This document shows, piece after piece, positions 1 through 5,997 of a DNA stretch of 7,933 nucleotides. Origin of the DNA: RGIG9151 sp963635575 (GTDB taxonomy: Bacteria > Bacillota > Clostridia > TANB77 > RGIG9151); the NCBI GenBank assembly GCA_963635575.1, contig CAVHFU010000050.1:1-7933 (forward strand). The letters run 5' to 3'. The position numbers were made by a program, and so were the translations under genes. Each line of letters starts with the position of its first letter. Position 1 is the stretch's first letter. Below the pieces are notes generated by a model. The model was not told where the DNA came from, searched no databases, and worked only from the letters and a program-made list of their open reading frames with translations.

Positions 1-221
1 TTCGCATATTCTCCTAAATTGTGTTTACTTACATCAAAGTCTTTCCATATAATTTCTGCCCCATCTTCATTAACCCAATTACTCGTACAATCTGTTATGC
101 AGTCCCAAAAAGCATCTAAATTTTTTCCATAATAATTTGGAAAGTCAAATAGCTCTTTTAGAACTAAATGAGTCTTTTGAATATTTACAAGTTCTTTTCC
201 ATCTAGTATAAATCGTTCCAT
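1..221 (-). CDS. Barstar-family ribonuclease inhibitor (C-terminus cut by window edge)
   Basis: Reading the minus strand from the ATG at 221 gives 73 complete codons with no stop before the window ends, so the C-terminal part is missing. It resembles barstar, the small cytoplasmic protein that blocks the active site of barnase-type ribonucleases. The N-terminus has the LDG strand start, followed by the family signature FPNYYGKNLDAFWD (residues 27-40). In that signature Tyr30, Asp36, Trp39 and Asp40 align with barstar Tyr29, Asp35, Trp38 and Asp39, the residues known to contact barnase; the later contact Glu76 would lie beyond the edge. The start is supported by AGGAG seven bases upstream. The gene begins 16 bases after the stop of the stalk-like gene and has no promoter of its own that I can see, so the two are very probably co-transcribed. 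No barnase-like ribonuclease is visible in this window; one could lie further left. It was read by hand translation because it is truncated. Confidence 0.87.
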   Translation of the reverse strand, partial: MERFILDGKELVNIQKTHLVLKELFDFPNYYGKNLDAFWDCITDCTSNWVNEDGAEIIWKDFDVSKHNLGEYA

Positions 222-228
222 ACTTATT

Positions 229-233
229 CTCCT
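229..233 (-). promoter_or_regulatory. Ribosome binding site of the barstar gene
   Basis: AGGAG on the minus strand, seven bases before the ATG at 221. It lies wholly in the 16-base gap after the preceding stop codon and fixes the start of the truncated barstar reading frame. Confidence 0.85.
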
Positions 234-237
234 ATCC

Positions 238-600
238 TTAATTACTCCACAAAGTACCAAACATGTTGACAAACAAGTCACTTTGGGACAGATATAAAAT
301 GTCATCTTCAATTATAGGCTCAAACATAAGATTATTTGAAACATTATTTATGCTATAAGTTTCATTACGGCAGTCAATTTCAATAGTATTATTATTGATT
401 TCGAACTTTGCCATTTTTGAATAATGCTCCCACTTAGTAAGCTTTCCTCCTGCAAGTTCAATGAAAAACTTAGCAGGCACATAAGTGTTTATATAATTCT
501 TTTGAGGATGCCTATAGTCAAAAATCTTTCCTTGGAATTCCACGCGTTTGCCATTTACAAAAAGATAATCGTCATTATATTTGTAAACGATTTCAGGCAT
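238..600 (-). CDS. Small stalk / copper amine oxidase N-domain-like protein without signal peptide
   Basis: A 120-residue protein whose spacing resembles the copper amine oxidase N-terminal (stalk) domain common in clostridial surface proteins. It has VNGKRVEF (15-22), then NTYVPAKFFIELAGGKLTKW (38-57), which mimics the family's VPxRFxxExLGxxVxW pattern. A weaker second half, PIIEDDILYLSQSDLFVNMFG (95-115), mimics the family's repeated half-motif. In the family this fold is usually a secreted, non-catalytic module behind a signal peptide; here there is neither a signal peptide nor a membrane segment, so the product should be cytoplasmic. I prefer the ATG at 600, which has GAAAGG just upstream; a TTG at 612 would add four residues and put that site inside the gene. 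A strong promoter lies directly upstream and barstar directly downstream. No barnase motifs were found in it, so calling it the partner toxin is not supported. The family call is moderate and the function unknown. Confidence 0.62.
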   Translation of the reverse strand: MPEIVYKYNDDYLFVNGKRVEFQGKIFDYRHPQKNYINTYVPAKFFIELAGGKLTKWEHYSKMAKFEINNNTIEIDCRNETYSINNVSNNLMFEPIIEDDILYLSQSDLFVNMFGTLWSN

Positions 601-604
601 TAAG

Positions 605-610
605 CCTTTC
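605..610 (-). promoter_or_regulatory. Ribosome binding site deciding the start of the stalk-like gene
   Basis: GAAAGG on the minus strand, four bases before the ATG at 600. The spacing is a little short but there is no better site before the alternative TTG at 612, so the ATG is favoured. Confidence 0.6.
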
Positions 611-637
611 AACTCTGTTGCAAATACAAGCTTTCAA

Positions 638-666
638 ATTATACCATATATATTATGTAAAATCAA
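638..666 (-). promoter_or_regulatory. Sigma-A-type promoter of the stalk-like/barstar operon
   Basis: On the minus strand, TTGATT (661-666) and a perfect TATAAT (638-643) are separated by exactly 17 bases. Transcription would start near 631, giving a leader of about 30 bases before the ATG at 600. The promoter lies just downstream of the terminator of the glycosyltransferase operon, so the stalk-like and barstar genes form an independent unit. Confidence 0.85.
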
Positions 667-689
667 CTGGCAAATAAAATGTTTTCATT

Positions 690-721
690 TAAAACAGAAA
701 AGACAGGCTTAAAGCCTATCT
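690..721 (-). terminator. Intrinsic terminator of the glycosyltransferase operon, overlapping the stop codon
   Basis: On the minus strand, arms AGATAGGC and GCCTGTCT (701-721) form an 8-bp stem with one G-U pair and a short TTTAA loop, followed by the T-rich run TTTTCTGTTTT. The TAA stop of the GT2 gene (709-711) sits in the loop, so the last sense codons form one arm of the hairpin. On the plus strand the hairpin is followed by TTTCCC only, so it should work in one direction. Confidence 0.8.
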
Positions 722-1665
722 TTCCCATTAAAATTAACAAATTCATTCACAACATAAAGTGGTCTCGCTTTTACCTCATCATATATCCTTCCGATATACT
801 CACCCATAATTCCCAAGACCAGTAATACAATTCCGTTAAAGAATAACGAAATTGCCACAATAGACATCCAACCTTGTACTGTGTCTATAACATTAAATAA
901 CTTTAAGAACACTGCGATAATCAAATAAATAAACGACACACCAGATAACGCTATTCCCAAATAAGAAGTTATTCTAAGAGGCTTATATGAAAAAGAAACA
1001 ACAGCATCAGTAGCAAACTTTAGCATTTTTCTCAATGGATACTTAGTTTTACCGGCATACCTTTTTTCTCTCACAAATTCAACATAAGTAGTATTAAATC
1101 CTAGCCAACTTATAATTCCTCTAACATATCTGTTTTTTTCATCCATTTTATTTAATGCATCACATACTTTTCTATCTATAAGTCTAAAGTCACCAGCATC
1201 AACAGGAATATCAAACTCAGTAAGCCTAGCAAGTATTCTATAAAAAACTTTAGCAGTAGCTTTTTTAAATATTGATTCGCCTTCTCTTTTTAGACGTTTT
1301 CCATAAACTACCTGGTAGCCTTCCCTCCATTTTTCAAGCATTTTTAAAATAACCTCAGGAGGGTCTTGCAAATCCGCATCAATAACCACAACAGCCTGTC
1401 CAATCGAATAATTCATTCCGGCTGTAATCGCCGACTGATGTCCAAAGTTCCTAGAGAAGTCAATTAACTTAACATTTCCATCCACTCTGCATATTTCCTT
1501 TAGCATTTGCCTCGTGTTATCTTTGCTACCATCATTTACAAATATAATTTCATATTTTTCATTAGTAGAATCCATAACTTTTTTTATTCTACTATAACAT
1601 TCATTAACTACTTCTTCCTCGTTATAAACAGGTATTACAACAGAACAAACCACATTATTCTCCAT
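709..1665 (-). CDS. GtrB/DPM1-like polyprenyl-phosphate glycosyltransferase (GT2)
   Basis: A 318-residue family 2 glycosyltransferase with a cytoplasmic catalytic domain and two C-terminal membrane helices, the layout of GtrB, YkcC and bacterial dolichyl-phosphate-mannose-synthase-like enzymes. These transfer a sugar from a nucleotide sugar to polyprenyl phosphate on the inner membrane face. Visible features are the nucleotide-binding start SVVIPVYNEE (8-17), VNDGS (43-47), the metal-binding DADLQDPP (97-104), the conserved RYAGKTKYPLRKM (202-214), helices at about 233-256 and 266-290, and the family ending GEYIGRIYDEVKARPLYVV (288-306). The ATG at 1665 is chosen because the longer GTG start at 1674 lies inside the Shine-Dalgarno sequence GAGGTGA. 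It follows the PMT gene by 21 bases with no promoter or terminator between, so it most likely makes that enzyme's lipid-linked sugar donor. The sugar (mannose or glucose) cannot be read from the sequence. Confidence 0.93.
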   Translation of the reverse strand: MENNVVCSVVIPVYNEEEVVNECYSRIKKVMDSTNEKYEIIFVNDGSKDNTRQMLKEICRVDGNVKLIDFSRNFGHQSAITAGMNYSIGQAVVVIDADLQDPPEVILKMLEKWREGYQVVYGKRLKREGESIFKKATAKVFYRILARLTEFDIPVDAGDFRLIDRKVCDALNKMDEKNRYVRGIISWLGFNTTYVEFVREKRYAGKTKYPLRKMLKFATDAVVSFSYKPLRITSYLGIALSGVSFIYLIIAVFLKLFNVIDTVQGWMSIVAISLFFNGIVLLVLGIMGEYIGRIYDEVKARPLYVVNEFVNFNGKDRL

Positions 1666-1670
1666 AAAAA

Positions 1671-1677
1671 TCACCTC
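1671..1677 (-). promoter_or_regulatory. Ribosome binding site deciding the GT2 start
   Basis: GAGGTGA on the minus strand, five bases before the ATG at 1665. The in-frame GTG at 1674 is part of this site, so the longer frame beginning there is not the real start. Confidence 0.85.
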
Positions 1678-1686
1678 AACTCAAAA

Positions 1687-4167
1687 TTAAAAATACCAAG
1701 TTGAAAACCATTTAAGTCCATCAATATATTTATGCGAAGTAACTGTTCCCATAAGTACCGGGAAGAACATTACAAATAATATAAGCACTATCGCTAGATA
1801 TATTCCTATAATCACATTTGAAAGCCTTTTACCATTATCAAGCTTCTTTATACTAAACACCAAAAGCATAATTAAAAACGGTAATGCGGTAAAATAACTA
1901 TATATAAAAGATATACGAGTTATTAAAATCCAAGGAAAATATTGAAATGCGTATGCTACCAATAAAATAATTCCGTCTTTGTCTTTATCTCTCCATATAA
2001 AGAATAATGCAAACGGTATTGAAAGTAAGCCAACCCACCAAATAGCAGGATTTCCAAAGGATGCAATAGTCGAATACATTCCCTCAGGTAATACGTTATT
2101 GACATATAACCATAAAGGTCTTGCATCTATCGGCCACCTATACCATTCGGATTGGAACGGATGTGTATCAACCAAATTACTATGGTAACTAAAAATATAT
2201 TTTTGATTATCTATCACAATATCAATTAAAGATTTCCCCGGATTTGATGCCATATACGGAATATATGACAATATATATATACCCGCCGGGATAATTACAA
2301 AAAACAAAACGCACCATAAGCAAGTTGGAATAAAGTTATGAACCAACCACTCTTTTATCTTCTTATCTTTCTTCACTTGTAAAAACTCTACTAATTTCGT
2401 TAAGAAGAAAATAAAAGCAAGTCCACCGCCGGCATATAAGCAACTCCATTTTGTTGCAGCACCAAGTCCAAACATAAGTCCGGACAAGAATAATGGCACA
2501 AGTGATTTTACAGACACCTTTTCCTCATAACTATTAGTAAAATAATCATACATAAAGTAATACATACAGATTATAAAGAATGTTGAATATGAATCAATAG
2601 TAGCAAGTCTTGTTTGAGGCAGCCTCATAAAATCGAACAACATTAAAAATCCAGCAATAAACGCGTATTTACTTTTCTTAAATACTTTAAAAGCAAATAA
2701 ATACATAATCGGCACAAGTAATATTCCAAAAATAGTGCCCATAATTCTCCACCCAAATGGATTCATACCGAATATAGTAATTCCCAAAGAAATTATAATC
2801 TTACCTAGTGGTGGATGTGTCAATTCATATATACTTAAACCATTTAATTGCTCATATGCTGTTCTTGGAAAATAAATTTCATCAAAGTAAGTACTATTCA
2901 TATATGTTGACGAACTTGGAACTAAATTTTGCTCATCAAATAGCATATCCGGAGTACCTTCCGACAAATCAGAAAAATGCATTCCTTTAACAGTTAATGG
3001 AATAAGCTCATATTCATTATCTTTGTTTAGCGTAAAGAATGCTAATTCATTTACTCCCCACCCCGGTTTTATGGCCTCAATTTTTATCTCCTTCGCATAG
3101 AAATCAACACCATAATTAAATTGCCAATAGAAAAACGATGACTTAGGTTTACGATATTTTTCTTCCTGATCTATATCTTCGCCAAAAGTAAATGCACTAG
3201 TGTACTCATCTTCAACATCATTTAAATAAGATACTTCGTAATAACCACCATCCGGAATGTTTCCTAAATACGCGACAACCCTTACATTTGTCTCTTTTTC
3301 AAATTCAATTGTGACACTTTCTCCACTTTCTCCAGCCTTCCAAAATGAAGAAGGTGCAAAATTATCGCCTAACTTATAAAAAGAAATAATTGCACAAACT
3401 AATGTAAGTACTCCCATTATAATAAAATCTTTTTTTGTTAATTTTTCCTTCTTATCATTATTATTTTTCTTCATAACACAAATAATAACAGAGAGAATTA
3501 GCACACTTCCCATCAAAATAGCAAAAATTAATTTAGAATATTTCTTAACAAAACTGTTCACTTCATTTTCCTCACCATGAACATTCTTAAATGTCAAACA
3601 AGGTGCATTCTCAGGTATTTCGCTCACTTTTTCAATTTTTAGATTGTCAAAATACGCATAACCGGCCGAAACTTCATTATATCCCCCAACACCTAAACTC
3701 AATTTCATTTTACTCTGTGCTTTGGATGTCTCTATATAAAACTCTTCTTCTTCCCATTTGCCATATGTATCATCAACAACAAAAGTTTCTATGCAATCAA
3801 TTGCTGATAAATTTGCCCCAATTCCTTCTTCACTGCTTTTCGCTGACTTTAACATAAACGATATTTTATAATATGATTTTGGTGTAACATTAATTTCCTT
3901 GTAAATACGTGTATCATTTAACTCTCTATTTTGTATAAAAACAGAATTACCATTATTATACCCATTAGAAATAACAGCAACATCAGAGACATTATTATTA
4001 AAATAATCATTTTCGTAGTTGTAAATCTTCCAGTCAGTCAGACTGTTAAACTCATCTGTTAAAATAACACCGTTCTCAGTTCGCTTAAAATTAAAAAACA
4101 AAGTTGCACTTATAATCAAAATAATTACCAAAGATGCACATATGATAATTTTTTTATTTATCTTCAT
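1687..4167 (-). CDS. PMT-family (GT39) membrane glycosyltransferase with extra extracytoplasmic domains
   Basis: An 826-residue multi-pass membrane protein of the protein O-mannosyltransferase type, which transfers a sugar from a polyprenyl-phosphate donor to an acceptor outside the membrane. The hallmarks are STYFDEIYFPR (425-435, the catalytic-type Asp429-Glu430 pair), THPPLGK (450-456), TRLATIDSYSTFF (519-531) and GAATKWSCLY (569-578), followed by a membrane-rich C-terminus. The architecture is unusual: a first helix (about 6-26), an outside region of about 155 residues with the look of a carbohydrate-binding beta-sandwich (AYFDNLKIEKV near its end), a helix at 212-232, a short Lys-rich inside loop, and a helix at 247-263. 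A second outside region (about 270-395) resembling a discoidin/F5-F8 module then precedes the Asp-Glu motif. Simple PMTs have only a short stretch there. The ATG at 4167 is chosen because the longer frame from 4179 would cover the GGAGG site. It is the first gene of an operon with the GT2 enzyme. The acceptor and sugar are unknown. Confidence 0.9.
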   Translation of the reverse strand: MKINKKIIICASLVIILIISATLFFNFKRTENGVILTDEFNSLTDWKIYNYENDYFNNNVSDVAVISNGYNNGNSVFIQNRELNDTRIYKEINVTPKSYYKISFMLKSAKSSEEGIGANLSAIDCIETFVVDDTYGKWEEEEFYIETSKAQSKMKLSLGVGGYNEVSAGYAYFDNLKIEKVSEIPENAPCLTFKNVHGEENEVNSFVKKYSKLIFAILMGSVLILSVIICVMKKNNNDKKEKLTKKDFIIMGVLTLVCAIISFYKLGDNFAPSSFWKAGESGESVTIEFEKETNVRVVAYLGNIPDGGYYEVSYLNDVEDEYTSAFTFGEDIDQEEKYRKPKSSFFYWQFNYGVDFYAKEIKIEAIKPGWGVNELAFFTLNKDNEYELIPLTVKGMHFSDLSEGTPDMLFDEQNLVPSSSTYMNSTYFDEIYFPRTAYEQLNGLSIYELTHPPLGKIIISLGITIFGMNPFGWRIMGTIFGILLVPIMYLFAFKVFKKSKYAFIAGFLMLFDFMRLPQTRLATIDSYSTFFIICMYYFMYDYFTNSYEEKVSVKSLVPLFLSGLMFGLGAATKWSCLYAGGGLAFIFFLTKLVEFLQVKKDKKIKEWLVHNFIPTCLWCVLFFVIIPAGIYILSYIPYMASNPGKSLIDIVIDNQKYIFSYHSNLVDTHPFQSEWYRWPIDARPLWLYVNNVLPEGMYSTIASFGNPAIWWVGLLSIPFALFFIWRDKDKDGIILLVAYAFQYFPWILITRISFIYSYFTALPFLIMLLVFSIKKLDNGKRLSNVIIGIYLAIVLILFVMFFPVLMGTVTSHKYIDGLKWFSTWYF

Positions 4168-4172
4168 AAAAA

Positions 4173-4177
4173 CCTCC
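4173..4177 (-). promoter_or_regulatory. Ribosome binding site deciding the PMT start
   Basis: GGAGG on the minus strand, five bases before the ATG at 4167. The upstream in-frame ATG at 4179 overlaps this site (ATGGAGG) and has no good site of its own, so the shorter protein is favoured. Confidence 0.85.
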
Positions 4178-4182
4178 ATTTG

Positions 4183-4196
4183 GACAATAAATTGTC
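4183..4196 (-). promoter_or_regulatory. 14-bp palindrome in the PMT leader (possible operator)
   Basis: GACAAT-AA-ATTGTC is a perfect inverted repeat with a two-base centre, ending six bases before the Shine-Dalgarno site of the PMT gene. It overlaps the start site expected from the nearer candidate promoter (-10 at 4204-4209). The position would suit a repressor operator or a small hairpin affecting translation, but nothing in the sequence shows which, and chance is possible in DNA this AT-rich. Confidence 0.35.
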
Positions 4197-4203
4197 AACA
4201 CAA

Positions 4204-4231
4204 AGTATAATTAAATTGCCTAAAATGTTAA
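4204..4231 (-). promoter_or_regulatory. Second candidate promoter of the glycosyltransferase operon
   Basis: On the minus strand, TTAACA (4226-4231) and TATACT (4204-4209) each match consensus at five of six positions, with a 16-base spacer. Transcription would start near 4197, at the edge of the palindrome at 4183-4196. It could act in tandem with the upstream promoter or be a chance match in AT-rich DNA. Confidence 0.45.
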
Positions 4232-4238
4232 CGCAATA

Positions 4239-4267
4239 ATAATATACTTTTTTTGCTAATTTTTCAA
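4239..4267 (-). promoter_or_regulatory. Candidate sigma-A-type promoter of the glycosyltransferase operon
   Basis: On the minus strand, TTGAAA (4262-4267) and TATTAT (4239-4244) each match consensus at five of six positions, with a 17-base spacer containing a run of seven A. Transcription would start near 4232, giving a leader of about 65 bases. It lies just after the gltX terminator, where a new promoter is expected. Confidence 0.65.
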
Positions 4268-4288
4268 CCTTTTGTGACTTGCTTTACA

Positions 4289-4325
4289 CAAAAAAATGGC
4301 CGAAGCCATAAACTTCGGTCATTTT
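4289..4325 (-). terminator. Intrinsic terminator downstream of gltX
   Basis: Two alternative hairpins end at the same run of seven T on the minus strand. The longer pairs AAAATGACCGAAG with CTTCGGCCATTTT around a seven-base loop, with one A-C mismatch. The shorter is ATGGC-TTCG-GCCAT, a UUCG tetraloop hairpin immediately followed by the T run. On the plus strand the long stem is fully paired (the mismatch becomes G-U) but is followed only by TTTT, so reverse activity would be weak. It begins about eight bases after the gltX stop and separates gltX from the glycosyltransferase operon. Confidence 0.88.
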
Positions 4326-4332
4326 AATATAA

Positions 4333-5976
4333 TTACAAACTCTTCTTTAATCTATTAATCGTTGCATCTTTACCCATAACTTGCATAATTTCATACATAT
4401 CAGGAGACATTTGTCTGCCGGTTAATGCAACCCTTATTACATTAGAAACATCACTTACATTTCCTTTATAATTTTCCGGATTAGCCTTGTAATCTTTATT
4501 GTTACTTGCAAAGCCGGTTTTATCACAAATCGCCTTGATTTTTTCAAACCATGTCTGCTTGTCATCATCATAGTTATATGTTTCTAAGAATAATTTTACA
4601 ATTTCTTTTCTATCACTTTCATTTATTTTTTCAGTGAAATCGTATTTCACATCAAATTTATCATCATAGAAATAAGATACTTGGTCTTTAACATCGCTCC
4701 ACTTTGCAATGTCTTTTCTAGGCTTATTTCCACCTTTTTCAATACTAAATATCTTGATTGCGTAATCCTTATCACGAGATAATAGTTCAAAAAGTTCCCC
4801 ATCAAACTTCTTAGCCCAAGCAAATACCTTTTCATAAACTTCTTCCCCTGACATTTTAGACACAACATCTTTACTTATATCAGCAAGTTTTACTAGGTCA
4901 AATAACGCACCACTTGCATTCATATCGCTTAATTTCATAGTAAAGTCTGTGTATGGAAGCGTTGGGTTAGCTCTTCTCCAAGGTTCAAATGAAGAATTGG
5001 CAATGTTTAATAAGTATTCTGTAACAGCAACATTAGGGTAACCTTCTTCGAAATAGTATGAAACCGCTGCTTCAGGGTCTTTTCTTTTACTTAGCTTTCT
5101 CTTAGTATCTCCTTCTTTCTTCATAATAGGAGAAATATGAGCATACTTAGGTGGCTCCCATCCCATAGCCGCAAACATTTGAAGATGAACAGGTATAGAA
5201 GATAACCATTCATCGCCACGGATAACAATTGTAGTTTTCATTAAATGGTCATCTACAACGTGTGCGAAATGATATGTAGGAATTCCATCTGATTTAATAA
5301 TTACATGGTCGATATCATTTTCAGGAAATTCTACTTTACCACGAATTAAATCCTTATGCATAATCTTTCTGTTGTTAACTCCTGGACTTCTCATTCTTAA
5401 AACGAATTTCTTTCCTGCATTAATTCTTTCCATTATTTCATCATTAGAAAGGTTTCTATCTACTGCCCATTCTCCATAATAACCGGTTCTAGCCTTTACA
5501 GCCTCTTGCCTTTTTCTTGTCATTTCAAGTTGTTCTTCTGTACAGAAACAAGGGTACGCTTTTCCCTCTTCAACTAACTTTTTAGCGAATGTTCTATATA
5601 TATCTGCTCTTTTGCTTTGAGTATATGTTCCATAATTTCCGACATCCGCACCATTTTCACCAATAGCACCTTCATCAAAATTAACATCAAAGTCTTTTAA
5701 GCAACTAATAATTTGTGCCGCTCCATTTTCAACTTCACGTTTTTTATCAGTATCTTCAATTCTTAAAAAGAATACTCCACCAGATTGATGAGCAGTTCTC
5801 TCAGCAATCAATGATGCGTATAATCCGCCAATATGTACAAATCCTGTTGGACTTGGTGCAAAACGAGTTACAATAGCACCTTCTGGAAGGTTTCTATCAG
5901 GGTACATTTCTTCATAATATTCCGGGGTCTTTGTTACGTCCGGGAATAAAACATCAGCTAGTTCTTTATTAGTCAT
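4333..5976 (-). CDS. gltX: Glutamyl-tRNA synthetase
   Basis: A 547-residue class I aminoacyl-tRNA synthetase that charges glutamate onto tRNA-Glu in the cytoplasm. The Rossmann-fold signature FAPSPTGFVHIGGLYAS (39-55) holds the HIGH-type motif, with RIEDTD (72-77) after it, and KLSKRKDP (294-301) is the KMSKS-type loop. The C-terminal RVALTGRQMSPDMYEIMQVMGKDATINRL matches the usual end of the anticodon-binding part. Two points differ from the textbook enzyme. An extension of about 35 residues (TPEYYEEMYPDRNLPEGA) precedes the first strand, and the zinc-knuckle region keeps Cys143 and Cys145 but has GYYGEW where the second cysteine pair position should be, so zinc is probably not bound. The ATG at 5976 is chosen over the in-frame GTG at 5985, which overlaps the weak AAAGTGAG ribosome binding site. 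It starts 21 bases after the rnj stop, with no promoter between. Whether it also charges tRNA-Gln, as many Gram-positive versions do, cannot be told here. Confidence 0.96.
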   Translation of the reverse strand: MTNKELADVLFPDVTKTPEYYEEMYPDRNLPEGAIVTRFAPSPTGFVHIGGLYASLIAERTAHQSGGVFFLRIEDTDKKREVENGAAQIISCLKDFDVNFDEGAIGENGADVGNYGTYTQSKRADIYRTFAKKLVEEGKAYPCFCTEEQLEMTRKRQEAVKARTGYYGEWAVDRNLSNDEIMERINAGKKFVLRMRSPGVNNRKIMHKDLIRGKVEFPENDIDHVIIKSDGIPTYHFAHVVDDHLMKTTIVIRGDEWLSSIPVHLQMFAAMGWEPPKYAHISPIMKKEGDTKRKLSKRKDPEAAVSYYFEEGYPNVAVTEYLLNIANSSFEPWRRANPTLPYTDFTMKLSDMNASGALFDLVKLADISKDVVSKMSGEEVYEKVFAWAKKFDGELFELLSRDKDYAIKIFSIEKGGNKPRKDIAKWSDVKDQVSYFYDDKFDVKYDFTEKINESDRKEIVKLFLETYNYDDDKQTWFEKIKAICDKTGFASNNKDYKANPENYKGNVSDVSNVIRVALTGRQMSPDMYEIMQVMGKDATINRLKKSL

Positions 5977-5997
5977 AAATAACACTCACTTTCTATA

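Noticed and set aside
238..600. Stalk-like protein as a barnase-type toxin partner of barstar
   Set aside because: I looked for the barnase-type catalytic pattern (Glu, Arg and His in the RNase fold) and did not find it; the sequence fits a copper-amine-oxidase-N-like module better.
1507..1704. Plus-strand open frame of 65 codons across the GT2 gene start
   Set aside because: It is antisense to a well-supported gene, has low-complexity Ile/Phe/Asn-rich content and no ribosome binding site.
3591..3857. Plus-strand 88-codon frame inside the PMT gene
   Set aside because: It is antisense to the beta-rich extracytoplasmic region of the PMT protein, with no initiation signal and no domain.
4168..4179. 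Four-residue N-terminal extension of the PMT protein from the ATG at 4179
   Set aside because: That ATG overlaps the GGAGG ribosome binding site of the ATG at 4167, so the shorter start is favoured.
4647..4868. Minus-strand 73-codon frame inside gltX
   Set aside because: It overlaps conserved gltX coding sequence in another frame and shows no family features.
5977..5997. Possible T-box or other regulatory leader for gltX
   Set aside because: Only 21 bases separate rnj and gltX, too little for a T-box or separate promoter; gltX appears to depend on the rnj transcript.
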